From Rhodospirillaceae bacterium (GTDB lineage: Bacteria > Pseudomonadota > Alphaproteobacteria > Dongiales > Dongiaceae), in NCBI GenBank assembly GCA_016712715.1, contig JADJQM010000002.1, positions 186,001 to 250,000 of the forward strand: 64,000 nucleotides of DNA, in the 5' to 3' direction. Below the pieces are notes generated by a model, which was not told the DNA's origin, did not search any database, and worked only from the letters and a program-made list of their open reading frames with translations. Each line of letters begins with the position of its first letter. Positions within the stretch are counted from its first letter, which is position 1. Both the position numbers and the translations under genes were made by a program. This document shows, piece by piece, positions 8,640 through 18,011 of the stretch.

Positions 8640-10706
8640 TCAGTTCCCGAAGAGATCGTTGAGGCCATCGCCGATCGATTCCAGCGCCTTGCCGGTTTCC
8701 TTGCCAATCTCCTTGGCGCCCTCGCCCACGCCCTCGATCACCTGGCCGGCACCTTCACCGACGCCTTCAATGACCTGTCCCGTGCCTTCGATGATCTTCT
8801 CGCCGGGTGTTGCCGACTTTCCAGCCTTGACGCCGGCATCGAGAGCGGAGCGGCAAGGATTGGGACCGAGATCGTTGGATTGACCCAGGCCGGTCACCGC
8901 CTCAAGCGCACCGAAGGTGGCGAAGTTGGCAGCGCGGGTCGCAAATCCGGCAGTGTTTTCGACCGTGCCCAACGCATCCGGAGTCACGCTCGGCTTCGAC
9001 AAAGTACCACCGACATTCATCGGCACGGCGAGATTGGCGAGGTTGATCTGTTTCGATTGTGAATCGACATGGAGGTTCAGCCGCTCGTTACGCAGATCGA
9101 TCGTGCCCGAGCCCAGGATCGTGGCGCCTGGTGTGTCCAGCACGATGCCGCGCGATTGAGCGATGCCGTTCTCGATGGCAAAGCGCGTCACCAGGCAATT
9201 GACCTGGGATGAATCATTGTTGCCGCCGATCGAGATGAGGCTGAAGAGATCGGCAAACAGCAGGCGCACGAAATCATTCTGCAGGCGGCCGCTGCCGGTT
9301 TCAAACAGCACAGTGCCATTGGCGCCAGCCAGCAAGGCCCGCAGGGATTGGGCCGGGCCGGCAAGTTCGACTTCGAGATTGGCGTTCTTGCTTTGAAGGA
9401 CGCCGGCAAGGCCCATGGTTTCCAGCAACGGCACCGCCGCCACGTCATCCGCCCGCACCCGCGCCACCAGAGGCGCCGGCGATTGCATCGTGTCGAGCGA
9501 GCCCGCCGCGGAGAAACGCCCATCGACGAGATTGCCGGTCACATTGGTGAGGTTGAGCTTGCCGTCGCGCAGATGCAGTTCGATGCTGGCATTCTTCAAG
9601 GGATAGGGACCGTGGGAGAATTCCTGTGCCGTCCACAGCACATCGGCATCCAGCATGTTCAACTGGGGGATGATCCAGGCCTCGCCGGAAAAGGCGCGAC
9701 CATCCTTGGGGCCGTTATCCGGGCCGGAGAGTACCGGTTCGAGACCAAAATCCTTGCTGTCGAGTTTGGTGGAAGCGAGGCGCAAGCCGATGAACGGCCG
9801 CTTCTCACCCAGCGCATATTCGAGATCGCCGGTAAAATCGCTGCCGCCGACCCGGCCGCTGGCTGCGGTAAGCTTGTAGCTGCCCTTGGCGCCGCTGAGA
9901 TGGCCGGCGAGCCGGTAGGGTCCGGCACCCGGCAGCTTCAAGTCACCGAAGGCGACCGCGCCGGCCGAGATGAGCGACAGATCGACATCGATACCTTCGA
10001 AATGCGCCGGGTCGGCCACTTGGCCGGCTACGGTGAAGGCGACCCCGCCGACATTGCCCTTGAGGTCGATTGGGAGTGGTCCTTGCGTAAACTGGCGCAA
10101 GGCGCCGATCTGACCTTCGGCGGTGAGTTGCTCGCCTGCCATCGCGGCACGCAGCGCCAGTGCGATCGGCGCACCGGGGGCCGCGGTCTGCGCGGCGAGA
10201 TTGTCGATGTCGACCTGGCGCGTGACGCCTGTCTCGCCATCTCGGTAGCGAATGCTCAGGCGCTCGACCAGGACGTCGGCGACATGCGGCAGGGGCGCCG
10301 AACCGCCACCGCCACTGCCCATGACCCAATTGCCGGTGCCGTCGGTATTGGTTTCAAGCAGAACGTCGGCATCCGACAGGATCAGCCGCTTGATAACAAT
10401 CTCGCTGGAGAATAGGGGCAGCAACTCGATTTCGGCCGCCAGCCGGTCGAATTTGAACATGGCCGGCTCCGAGCCCCAATCGGCATTGCGGAAGGTCACC
10501 TGGCTCACGGTCAATGTCGGGGTAAGGGAGATGCCGAGTTCGACATTGCCCGCCAGCACGAGGTCGCGCCCGGTTGCGGCCTTCACCTGGCCGGCAATGA
10601 CGTCCTTATAGGCGTTGAAATCGGTCGACTTGATGATGGCAACCAGGGTCACCGCCAGGCCAACCGCCAGCATCACCAAACCGGCCAGAATCGTTTTCAG
10701 CCGCAT
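8640..10706 (-). CDS. AsmA-family inner-membrane-anchored protein
   Basis: 688 residues. One N-terminal transmembrane segment (about residues 5-27) is followed by the AsmA domain opening, with FNAYKDVIAGQVKAATGRDL and TVSQVTFRNADWGSEPAM. The remainder is beta-rich repetitive sequence typical of AsmA/TamB-like proteins involved in envelope lipid transport or outer-membrane assembly. The last 60 residues are unusual: a glycine-spaced amphipathic repeat (GQVIEGVGEGA twice, then variants) ending in LNDLFGN. It lies between the HAD gene (32 nt upstream) and ATP12 (5 nt downstream). The specific lipid or protein client is unknown. Confidence 0.9.
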   Translation of the reverse strand: MRLKTILAGLVMLAVGLAVTLVAIIKSTDFNAYKDVIAGQVKAATGRDLVLAGNVELGISLTPTLTVSQVTFRNADWGSEPAMFKFDRLAAEIELLPLFSSEIVIKRLILSDADVLLETNTDGTGNWVMGSGGGGSAPLPHVADVLVERLSIRYRDGETGVTRQVDIDNLAAQTAAPGAPIALALRAAMAGEQLTAEGQIGALRQFTQGPLPIDLKGNVGGVAFTVAGQVADPAHFEGIDVDLSLISAGAVAFGDLKLPGAGPYRLAGHLSGAKGSYKLTAASGRVGGSDFTGDLEYALGEKRPFIGLRLASTKLDSKDFGLEPVLSGPDNGPKDGRAFSGEAWIIPQLNMLDADVLWTAQEFSHGPYPLKNASIELHLRDGKLNLTNVTGNLVDGRFSAAGSLDTMQSPAPLVARVRADDVAAVPLLETMGLAGVLQSKNANLEVELAGPAQSLRALLAGANGTVLFETGSGRLQNDFVRLLFADLFSLISIGGNNDSSQVNCLVTRFAIENGIAQSRGIVLDTPGATILGSGTIDLRNERLNLHVDSQSKQINLANLAVPMNVGGTLSKPSVTPDALGTVENTAGFATRAANFATFGALEAVTGLGQSNDLGPNPCRSALDAGVKAGKSATPGEKIIEGTGQVIEGVGEGAGQVIEGVGEGAKEIGKETGKALESIGDGLNDLFGN

Positions 10707-10738
10707 CAGATGCTTCCTTCCATAGTCCGGAAGTTATT

Positions 10739-11419
10739 TTAGCGGCTGGCGGAAAGGCTTTGCAAACAACCGATGAGCTCGGCCGGCGAATTCAGCACCT
10801 GATGCGACCCGGCAGCGGTCAATTCCTCCGCCGGATGATAGCCCCAGGCCACGCCGATGGCAGTCGCCCCGGCGGCGCGGGCCATTTCGACATCGAAACT
10901 GGTATCGCCGATCATGGCCGTTTCCCGCGGGTCGCAGGCGGTCTCTGCCATGGCCCGGAGCACCATGTCGGGATGCGGCTTGCTCAGGGCCCGGTCGGCG
11001 GTCTGCAGGGTGTGGAAGCGCTCCCGGAGGCCGTGCAGCGCCAGCGTGTGCTCCAGCCCCACCAGGTTCTTGCCCGTCGCCACGCCCAGGAACAATTCCG
11101 GATGGTCAAGCGCCAGGATGAGGTCGCGGATGCCGTCGTAGAGCGGTTCGGCTATGCCACCCCCGCTGCGCAAGGCGCGCACAATCACCCGGTACGCCTC
11201 GGCGATCTCGTCGGCGGCACCTTGCTCTTCTGCCGGAAGCAACCGCGCGATGGCGATCTCCAGGCTGAGGCCGACCTGCCGCCGCACGGCTTCTGGCGTC
11301 GGCAGCGGACGACCGAACTGATCGAAGGCACTTTGCATGGCGGCGATGATGTTGTGCTGGCTGTCGACCAGCGTGCCGTCACAATCGAAGATCACGAGAC
11401 GGTAGTGGCCGGCCGGCAT
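10739..11419 (-). CDS. HAD-superfamily phosphatase, phosphoglycolate phosphatase-like
   Basis: 226 residues from ATG at 11419 (MPAGHYRLVIFDCDGTLVDS). An in-frame start at 11461 would add 14 residues and overlap rluC. HAD motif I is DCDGT, motif III has the lysine of KPHPDMV, and motif IV is IGDTSFDVEMA, with an alpha-helical cap between. The layout matches Gph/PgmB-like phosphatases and the substrate is not determined. The gene starts 10 nt after the pseudouridine synthase, an arrangement common in alphaproteobacteria. Confidence 0.88.
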   Translation of the reverse strand: MPAGHYRLVIFDCDGTLVDSQHNIIAAMQSAFDQFGRPLPTPEAVRRQVGLSLEIAIARLLPAEEQGAADEIAEAYRVIVRALRSGGGIAEPLYDGIRDLILALDHPELFLGVATGKNLVGLEHTLALHGLRERFHTLQTADRALSKPHPDMVLRAMAETACDPRETAMIGDTSFDVEMARAAGATAIGVAWGYHPAEELTAAGSHQVLNSPAELIGCLQSLSASR

Positions 11420-11429
11420 CACGATCGGA

Positions 11430-12440
11430 TCAGAGCTCAAGGCCGGCAAAGGGATCCTCATCCGGCTCGTCGGCGAACTCGAAGAACTTCCAGGTCTTCT
11501 GCATGTGCGGCGGCAAGGGCGCCGTCACGTTGATGATTCCCCGGGTCGGATGCGGCATGCGGATCGAGCGGGCATGGAGATGGAGCTGGTTGTCGAGGGC
11601 CTCGCGCGCGAAATAGGCCTTGGCGCCGGCATATTTGCCATCGCCCAGGATCGGCGTTCCCAGGGCCACGCAATGCGCGCGCAGCTGATGGGTGCGGCCG
11701 GTCACCGGCATCAAGGCGAGCCAGGCCGCCTTGTCATGGGCCCGTTCGACCACCGCGTAATAGGTGATGGCCTTCTTGCCTTCGTCCTCGTCGATCTGCA
11801 CGCGTTCGGCGGAGCGGCGGCCGACGGCGGCGACACTCTGCTTCACCAGCGGGGCGTCAATCTTGCCTTCGTTCATCTTCGGGGCGCCCACCGTGACGGC
11901 CCAATAAATCTTGCGGGCAGTCTTGTGGCGGAACGCCTCCGCGAGCTTCCTGGCCGCGGCCTGGCTGCGCGCCAGCACGAGGCAGCCCGACGTGTCACGA
12001 TCTAGACGGTGGACGAGGCGCGGCCGTTCCGGGGCGTCGAACTGGAGGGCTTCCAGCATCGCATCGATATTCTTGTCGAGACCGGTGCCGCCCTGGACGG
12101 CGAGGCCGGCCGGCTTGTTGATCACGATGACGTCGGCATCCTTGAACAGGACCGCCTTGCGCAGCGCTTCGGCATCCTTGGCGGTGATCGGCTTGGGGCC
12201 GCTGGGCAGATCGTCGAGACGCGGTTCAGCGGCATCACCCAAGGGCGGAACGCGGACGATCATCCCGGCAGTCAGGCGATCCGCGGCCTTCGCACGTTTG
12301 CCGTCGATGCGCACCTGCCCGGTGCGCAGCAGCTTCTCCAGTCGACCATGGGTAAGGTGCGGGAATTTGCGCTTGAACCAGCGGTCGAGACGCTGGTCGC
12401 CATCGGCCGCGGTGATGGTGAATTGCTGGACGCCACTCAT
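11430..12440 (-). CDS. RluC/RluD-family 23S rRNA pseudouridine synthase
   Basis: 336 residues. An N-terminal S4 RNA-binding domain (LDRWFKRKFPHLTHGRLEKLL) is followed by the catalytic domain with the invariant aspartate in HRLDRDTSGCLV near residue 150. Later motifs are the family KPL-type segment APLVKQSV and GRTHQLRAHC. RluC and RluD modify different uridines of 23S rRNA; position within the gene order favours RluC, but the sequence alone does not decide. Intact frame. Confidence 0.92.
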   Translation of the reverse strand: MSGVQQFTITAADGDQRLDRWFKRKFPHLTHGRLEKLLRTGQVRIDGKRAKAADRLTAGMIVRVPPLGDAAEPRLDDLPSGPKPITAKDAEALRKAVLFKDADVIVINKPAGLAVQGGTGLDKNIDAMLEALQFDAPERPRLVHRLDRDTSGCLVLARSQAAARKLAEAFRHKTARKIYWAVTVGAPKMNEGKIDAPLVKQSVAAVGRRSAERVQIDEDEGKKAITYYAVVERAHDKAAWLALMPVTGRTHQLRAHCVALGTPILGDGKYAGAKAYFAREALDNQLHLHARSIRMPHPTRGIINVTAPLPPHMQKTWKFFEFADEPDEDPFAGLEL

Positions 12441-12477
12441 TGTGAGTCTCTGGGTGAGTCACCGGTTAAAAAGTTCA

Positions 12478-13134
12478 TCAGGCAGCTTGCCGGCTGCGTG
12501 ACAACCAATCGAGCAATTGTTCCGTCGCCATCAGGTAAACACCAATCTGCGCCAATTCATTGAGACCGACATCGGTGGCGCCCGAAATCGCGTCGGTCGC
12601 CAGCACCATGCGGAAATCGCGGTTGGCCGCAGCATACACGCTGGAGCGCGGCGAAGTGGAGAAATCAGTGCCGCAGATGACGATGGTGCTGATCCCAAGA
12701 GCCTTCAGATGTTCCTCGACCGGGGTCTGGAAGAAGGCCGAGAGGCGCGGCTTGTAACCAATCCACTCACGCGGGCCGATCTCCTGCAGCTTGCCGTCGA
12801 GCAGCAGTTCCGGCTCGATCCGCTGCGCCGCATCGGGCTTTAACTCGTCGATGAGCTCGCAGCCGAGTGTACCCGGCATGACAATACGCTGCCCGGATTC
12901 GATCTGGGCGCGGTGGCAGAGGTCGACATTGGAACCGTTACAACGATAGAGGCGCACCATATGAACGATCGGCGCGCCCAATTGCCGGAAGGCCTCGGTC
13001 AGGCGCTGCATCTGGGGAACGGCGCACATCGAGCCGCTGACGGCGGCCGGCCCGTTGGGCAGGACGAAGTCGCGTTGCGCGTCGATGGTAATAAGGGCTA
13101 CTCGTTCACGTTCAGGCGAAAGATAATCTTGCAT
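12478..13134 (-). CDS. Isochorismatase-family hydrolase homologue lacking the catalytic cysteine
   Basis: 218 residues with the cysteine-hydrolase fold: the catalytic aspartate in TIDAQRDFVLPNG near residue 22, HMVRLYRCNG, and a lysine in GYKPRLSAFFQTP. The nucleophile region reads CGTDFSTSPRSSVYAA, whereas close relatives carry a cysteine just before PR. Here the codon is TCG (serine). Cysteine is the thioester/hydrolysis nucleophile, so the protein may be inactive, altered or a binding protein. The substrate is unknown. It lies 37 nt before rluC on the same strand. Confidence 0.85.
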   Translation of the reverse strand: MQDYLSPERERVALITIDAQRDFVLPNGPAAVSGSMCAVPQMQRLTEAFRQLGAPIVHMVRLYRCNGSNVDLCHRAQIESGQRIVMPGTLGCELIDELKPDAAQRIEPELLLDGKLQEIGPREWIGYKPRLSAFFQTPVEEHLKALGISTIVICGTDFSTSPRSSVYAAANRDFRMVLATDAISGATDVGLNELAQIGVYLMATEQLLDWLSRSRQAA

Positions 13135-13455
13135 TCTAAGAGCTCGCCTCTATCCGGCGGTTTGGCCGCCACCCAGTTTTGATCACCTTGCCGGCTGTGC
13201 CGTCCGGTCACCTCTGTTGGACTGCCCGGGGGCTGATTGGCGTCTACACCAGGCAATCTGCGGGGACCCTAGCCAAGCCTGTTTCCAGCGACAAGCCCTT
13301 CATCTTGCATGGCGAAGTCGCCATCATTGCAGACCTTGCCCCTTGCCTTTTTGGCCCGAGCTGCTCCACCCGAGCAGAACGTTAACCCTCATGGCGCGCC
13401 ATTCGACCAAGCGTGCCATCAACTGCACTGAGCAGTTCAGTTGCACACGACGCGT
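13135..13455. other. Intergenic region between rarA 3' end and the isochorismatase start
   Basis: 321 nt without a supportable gene. A short hairpin (GGCGG/CCGCC, 13157-13171) lies near the isochorismatase start and another (AACTGC/GCAGTT, about 13423-13439) lies just past the rarA stop, without a T-run. Open frames here lack ribosome sites and recognisable sequence. Confidence 0.5.
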
Positions 13456-14787
13456 TCAAACATCGTTCTCGTCATCGGGCTTGCCGACCGGCGCCTTTGG
13501 CTGCTGACGCTTGACCCGGAGCTTGTCCCAATACTCCTGGCGCTTGACCAGTTCACGTTCGAAGCCGCGTTCAACCGGCTTGTAGAAGCGCTCGCGCCGC
13601 ATGCCATCGGGAAAGTAGTTCTGACCTGAAAAACCTTCCTCGGCATCGTGGTCATAGGCATAGCCGGCAGCGTAGCCCAGTTGCTGCATGAGCTTGGTGG
13701 GGGCGTTGAGGATATGCTTGGGGCACATCAGCGAACCATGGATCTTGGCGCCCTTGCGCACGGCATTATAGGCGCGGTCGGCGGCATTCGACTTAGGGCC
13801 GGTGCCCAGATAGATGACCGCCTGGGCGATCGCCAACTCGCCTTCGGGCGACCCCAGCCGCTTGTAGGTATCCCAGGCCGCCAGGGCCTGGGTGAGGGCC
13901 TGCGGGTCAGCGAGACCGATATCCTCAGCCGCAAAGCGTACCAGGCGGCGGGCGATGTAGAGCGGGTCCTCGCCACCGTCGAGCATGCGCGCAAACCAAT
14001 AGAGGGCGGCATCGGTATCGGAACCGCGCAATGATTTGTGGAGGGCCGAGATGAGGTTGTAATGGCCTTCCTGCGCCTTGTCATAGAGTGGCGCCCGGCG
14101 CTGCACCGCCTGGCCAAGGCCGGCCGGATCGAGCAGTACGTCGGGCGGCAGGCGGAAGAGTTCTTCAGCGAGGTTGAGCAGATACCGACCGTCGCCGTCG
14201 GCCATGTCGAGGAGGACCGCCCGCGCCGCATCGTCGAGCGGCAGGCGGTATCCCATCAGGTCCTCGGCCCGGGTCAGCAGCAATTCCTCGGCCGTCGTAT
14301 CAAGCCGGTTGAGGACGAAGACCTGGGCCCGGGACAGCAGAGCGGCGTTGAGTTCGAAGGAGGGGTTCTCGGTCGTGGCACCCACCAGCACGATGGTGCC
14401 GTCCTCGACATAGGGCAGGAAACCATCCTGTTGGGCACGATTGAATCGATGAATCTCGTCGATGAAGAGCAGCGTGCCCTGCCCCATGCGCCGCCGCTCC
14501 CGCGCCGCCTCGAACACCTTGCGGAGATCGGCAACACCTGAGAAGACCGCGGAGAGAAGCTCAAAGTGCAGGCTGACGCCATCGGCCAGCAATTTGGCGA
14601 GCGTGGTCTTGCCGCAGCCCGGTGGCCCCCAGAGAATCATCGACGAAACCTGGCTTGCAGCCAGCATGCGTGTGATCGGCCCCTGCGGACCAATGAGATG
14701 ATCCTGCCCGACAATGTCGCCAAGCTTTTGCGGGCGCATCCGGTCGGCGAGCGGTCGTGGTGCCTGGGATTCGAAGAGACCGCTCAC
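13456..14787 (-). CDS. rarA: Replication-associated recombination protein A (RarA/MgsA)
   Basis: 443-residue AAA+ ATPase acting at stalled replication forks. The N-terminus has the family QKLGDIVGQDHLIGP, then Walker A WGPPGCGKTTLAK near residue 55, Walker B LLFIDEIHRFNRAQQ near 110 and sensor 1 GATTENPSFELN. The C-terminal half has the clamp-loader-like lid and tetramerisation domain (ARRLVRFAAEDIGLADPQAL, MCPKHILNAPTKLM). It begins 14 nt after the DegP-like protease and likely shares its transcript. Confidence 0.96.
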   Translation of the reverse strand: MSGLFESQAPRPLADRMRPQKLGDIVGQDHLIGPQGPITRMLAASQVSSMILWGPPGCGKTTLAKLLADGVSLHFELLSAVFSGVADLRKVFEAARERRRMGQGTLLFIDEIHRFNRAQQDGFLPYVEDGTIVLVGATTENPSFELNAALLSRAQVFVLNRLDTTAEELLLTRAEDLMGYRLPLDDAARAVLLDMADGDGRYLLNLAEELFRLPPDVLLDPAGLGQAVQRRAPLYDKAQEGHYNLISALHKSLRGSDTDAALYWFARMLDGGEDPLYIARRLVRFAAEDIGLADPQALTQALAAWDTYKRLGSPEGELAIAQAVIYLGTGPKSNAADRAYNAVRKGAKIHGSLMCPKHILNAPTKLMQQLGYAAGYAYDHDAEEGFSGQNYFPDGMRRERFYKPVERGFERELVKRQEYWDKLRVKRQQPKAPVGKPDDENDV

Positions 14788-14801
14788 TGTGGGTTTCCGT
14801 C

Positions 14802-16202
14802 CTAATCCAGATCGAAGGTCTTAGTCTTGCCGCCGCGATTGATCGTGATGGCCCAGGGCGCCGCGGTAGTCTCCATCATCGAGACGAGATCGGCCACGGT
14901 TTCGACCTTGCGATCATTGATCTTGGCAATGATGTCGCCGCCTTCGAAGCCAACCCGGTCGGCGATGCTGCCGCGCTTGATCTTGGCGATGGCAACGCCG
15001 TTCCAGGCACTGATGTTAAGCTCATCCCCGGTGGCTGGCGAGAGGTCGACGACCAGGGCGCCGGCCAGCGGCTGGCGACCGCTCAGCAGCGTCTCATGGG
15101 GAGCCGGCGTGTCCGGCGGGGCGATGAGGCTGACGGAGAGATCCATGGTCTCGTCCTTGCGCTGGACATTGAGGCTCGCTTTCTCGCCGACCGGCAGAGT
15201 GGCCAGGCGAAAGCGCAGACCTTCCGGATCCTCGACATCGCGCCCATTGACGCCGACGATGATGTCGCCGGGCTTCAGGCCGGCCTGTTCCGCCGGACCA
15301 TCGGGATAGAGCTGCTGCACGACAACGCCCACGGGTCGCGGCAGGCCGAGGCTCTTTGCGATATCAGCGGTGACGGCTTCGCCGGCAGCGCCGATCCAGG
15401 GACGGATCAACTTGCCGCCATTGCCCTCGGCCTTGATCACCGCCGCCACCATATTGGCCGGGATGGCAAAGCCAATACCGATCGAGCCGCCGGATTTGGA
15501 GAAGATCGCCGTCGGAACACCGATCAGCTTGCCGTCGGTGCCGATGAGGGCGCCGCCGGAATTGCCGGGATTGATTGCGGCATCGGTCTGGATGAAATAG
15601 CCGAAATCGCCGATGCCGGTATTGGTGCGGGCGACGCCGGAAACGATGCCGGAGGTCACGGTCTGGCCGACGCCGAACGGGTTGCCGATGGCCAGCACCA
15701 GGTCGCCCACTTCAATCTCATCGGAATCGCGCAAGGTGAGGACGGGCAATGCCTCGCCCTGGGTGTCGACCTTGAGCAGGGCCAGATCGAGCCGCTCCTC
15801 GGCAGCGATCACCTTGGCCTCGAATTCGCGCTTGTCATTGAGCACGACACGGATCTGGTCTGCGCCGGCGATGACATGGTTGTTGGTGACGATGAGGCCA
15901 TCGGTGCGCACGATGACGCCGGAGCCGAGCGAGCCCTGGACGCGCTCCTTGGGTTGCCCGGACTTGAATTGATCGCCAAAAAACTGGTTGAAAAACGGGT
16001 CATCGAAGAAGGGCGATGTCTGGCGGGCCTTGACCACCGTACGGGTATAGATGTTCACCACAGCCGGTGCCGCGGCCCTGACCAGCGGCGCGAAGGTGAG
16101 GTCGATCTGGACCTTCTGCGTCGGCACCGTTTCCTGCGCCAGTACCGGCAGCGGGGCGAATGCGAGCAACAGGGCCGGCAGCAGGGCGAGGATGGGCTTC
16201 AT
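14802..16202 (-). CDS. Do/DegP-family periplasmic serine protease
   Basis: 466 residues from ATG at 16202. The signal peptide is residues 1-21, ending VLAQE. The trypsin-like triad is visible: His in TNNHVIAGAD, Asp in RLDLALLKVD and Ser in NPGNSGGALIG. Two PDZ domains follow, one with GPAEQAGLKPGDIIVGVNG and a shorter C-terminal one with ADRVGFEGGDIIAKIND. HtrA proteins degrade or chaperone misfolded envelope proteins. The gene lies immediately beyond the rplQ terminator; a TATCAT -10-like box occurs about 50 nt upstream without a good -35. Confidence 0.93.
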   Translation of the reverse strand: MKPILALLPALLLAFAPLPVLAQETVPTQKVQIDLTFAPLVRAAAPAVVNIYTRTVVKARQTSPFFDDPFFNQFFGDQFKSGQPKERVQGSLGSGVIVRTDGLIVTNNHVIAGADQIRVVLNDKREFEAKVIAAEERLDLALLKVDTQGEALPVLTLRDSDEIEVGDLVLAIGNPFGVGQTVTSGIVSGVARTNTGIGDFGYFIQTDAAINPGNSGGALIGTDGKLIGVPTAIFSKSGGSIGIGFAIPANMVAAVIKAEGNGGKLIRPWIGAAGEAVTADIAKSLGLPRPVGVVVQQLYPDGPAEQAGLKPGDIIVGVNGRDVEDPEGLRFRLATLPVGEKASLNVQRKDETMDLSVSLIAPPDTPAPHETLLSGRQPLAGALVVDLSPATGDELNISAWNGVAIAKIKRGSIADRVGFEGGDIIAKINDRKVETVADLVSMMETTAAPWAITINRGGKTKTFDLD

Positions 16203-16254
16203 GGCGAGATCCGATATCTTCGTGGGACGGTTTCGCTGATGATCAGATGATAGC

Positions 16255-16282
16255 AAAAAGGGCGGCCGACAAGGCCGCCCTT
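16255..16282 (-). terminator. Rho-independent terminator after rplQ
   Basis: On the minus strand a perfect 10-bp stem, AAGGGCGGCC with loop TTGTC and GGCCGCCCTT, runs into five T residues. It sits 31 nt past the rplQ stop and closes the ribosomal super-cluster before the DegP-like gene. Confidence 0.92.
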
Positions 16283-16313
16283 CGCATTTCCTGTGGCCGA
16301 CCAGCCTCCGCGA

Positions 16314-16736
16314 TCAGGCGGCGGCTTCCTCGGTCCCGGCATTCTGCTTCGGGCCGGAATCCTGGCCCTTGGCGGTGACGTCGCGATCGACGAACTCGAT
16401 CACGGCCATCGGCGCCATGTCGCCATGACGGAAACCAGCCTTCAGAACGCGGGTGTAGCCGCCGGCGCGGGTCTTGTAGCGGGTGGCCCGAACCGTCATG
16501 CGCTTTTCGCCCAGCGCTTCGTTCTGCAACTGGGCGATCAACAGGCGACGGTTGGCAAGGCCACCCTTCTTGCCCTTGGTCACCAGGCCTTCGACGATCG
16601 GACGCAGATCCTTCGCCTTGGGCAGCGTGGTGGTGATCTGCTCGTGCTTGATCAGCGCCTGAGACAGATTCATAAACAGCGCCTTGCGGTGGCTGCTGGT
16701 GCGGTTGAGTTTACGGCCGCTCATACCATGACGCAT
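16314..16736 (-). CDS. rplQ: 50S ribosomal protein L17
   Basis: 140 residues beginning MRHGMSGRKLNRTSSHR, the standard L17 opening. It includes HEQITTTLPKAKDLRPIVE and the RxGGYTRVLK motif, and ends in an alanine/glutamate-rich tail of about 20 residues. Last gene of the alpha operon. It is separated from rpoA by about 180 nt that contain a strong hairpin, and is followed by an intrinsic terminator. Confidence 0.98.
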   Translation of the reverse strand: MRHGMSGRKLNRTSSHRKALFMNLSQALIKHEQITTTLPKAKDLRPIVEGLVTKGKKGGLANRRLLIAQLQNEALGEKRMTVRATRYKTRAGGYTRVLKAGFRHGDMAPMAVIEFVDRDVTAKGQDSGPKQNAGTEEAAA

Positions 16737-16875
16737 TGTCGTGCTCCTTCAGTCTGGCCTGCGACCTCGTGCCGGCGATTTTCTCGGCGGCGGTCGTAGA
16801 TCCGATGGCAATCCCAAATCCGGCGCAAGAATGCATCTCAGGCACGGCAGGGGCGGGTCACCATGACCCTAAGCT

Positions 16876-16906
16876 GGCAACGACCGGCTTCATCCCGATC
16901 GTTGCC
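16876..16906 (-). other. Hairpin in rpoA-rplQ spacer
   Basis: GGCAACGA pairs perfectly with TCGTTGCC, with a further CGG/CCG inside and a 7-nt loop. There is no T-run after it, so it is not a typical terminator. A role in mRNA processing or stability is possible but unproven. A second small hairpin (GGGTCA/TGACCC) lies at about 16856-16870. Confidence 0.55.
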
Positions 16907-16917
16907 TATTTAGAAAC

Positions 16918-17931
16918 TCAATACGGCTCGTCGAGACGGCGGGCCAGGTCTTCGATGTTCTCTGGCGGCCAGTTCGGGATTTCCATGCCGAGATGGAGAC
17001 CCATCTGCGCCAGGACTTCCTTGATTTCGTTCAGCGACTTGCGGCCGAAATTCGGCGTACGGAGCATTTCCGCTTCGGTCTTCTGCACGAGATCGCCGAT
17101 GTAGACGATGTTGTCGTTCTTCAAGCAATTGGCCGAGCGGACCGAGAGCTCGAGCTCGTCGACCTTGCGGAGCAGGTTGCGGTTGAACGGCGGTTCGGAG
17201 GTGGCGACTTCGGCAACAGCCTGGGTCGGCTCTTCGAAATTGATGAACAGCTGCAGCTGGTCCTGGAGGATGCGCGCGGCGATGGCCAGCGAATCTTCCG
17301 GGGTCACGGCGCCATTGGTCTCGATGGTCAGCGACAGGCGGTCGTAATCGGTAACCTGGCCAACGCGGCTGTTGTCGATCTTGTAGGAGACCTTCTTCAC
17401 CGGCGAGAAGATGGCATCGACCGGAATGAGACCGATCGGCGCGTCCTCGGGACGGTTGTTGGAGGCGGGCACATAGCCCTTGCCGGATTCGACGGTGAAT
17501 TCCATCGACAGATTGGCGCCCTGATCGAGGGTGCACAGCACCAGATCGGGGTTCAGCACTTCGATGTCATGGCCGACTTCGATCTGGCCGGCCTTCACTT
17601 CGCCGGGGCCCTGGGCCTTCAGGCGCATGCGCTTCGGACCGTCGCCACCCATGCGAAGCGCGATCTGCTTCACGTTGAGGACGATATCGGTCACGTCTTC
17701 GCGGACACCGGGGATCGAGCTGAACTCATGAAGCACACCGTCGACATGGATCGCGGTCACGGCAGCGCCCTGCAGCGAGGAGAGCAGCACACGACGCAGC
17801 GCGTTGCCGAGCGTCAGGCCGAAGCCGCGCTCAAGCGGTTCCATGACCAAGGTGCCGCCGCGCTTGGCGTCGGTACCGCCGTCGAACTTCTTGTTCGGCT
17901 TAATCAACTCGGTCCAGTTCTTCTGAATCAC
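16918..17931 (-). CDS. rpoA: RNA polymerase alpha subunit
   Basis: 337 residues from GTG at 17931 (VIQKNWTELIKPNK). This start is chosen because RpoA proteins begin at this motif and AAAGGA lies upstream; in-frame codons continue to 17997 without family similarity. The N-terminal assembly domain has EPLERGFGLTLGNALRRVLLSS. The C-terminal DNA/activator-binding domain has LDELELSVRSANCLK and GRKSLNEIKEVL. Member of the alpha operon after rpsK. Confidence 0.97.
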   Translation of the reverse strand: MIQKNWTELIKPNKKFDGGTDAKRGGTLVMEPLERGFGLTLGNALRRVLLSSLQGAAVTAIHVDGVLHEFSSIPGVREDVTDIVLNVKQIALRMGGDGPKRMRLKAQGPGEVKAGQIEVGHDIEVLNPDLVLCTLDQGANLSMEFTVESGKGYVPASNNRPEDAPIGLIPVDAIFSPVKKVSYKIDNSRVGQVTDYDRLSLTIETNGAVTPEDSLAIAARILQDQLQLFINFEEPTQAVAEVATSEPPFNRNLLRKVDELELSVRSANCLKNDNIVYIGDLVQKTEAEMLRTPNFGRKSLNEIKEVLAQMGLHLGMEIPNWPPENIEDLARRLDEPY

Positions 17932-18011
17932 GATCTTTGTCCTTTCATAGCCGGCCGACAACCATTCTGTCGTTGCGGTCCGGAGATCCGATAACAAGTG
18001 GCCTTAAAACG

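Noticed and set aside
13179..13507. Plus-strand open frames in the 13.1-13.5 kb gap
   Set aside because: No ribosome sites, no conserved motifs, and part overlaps the rarA 3' end.
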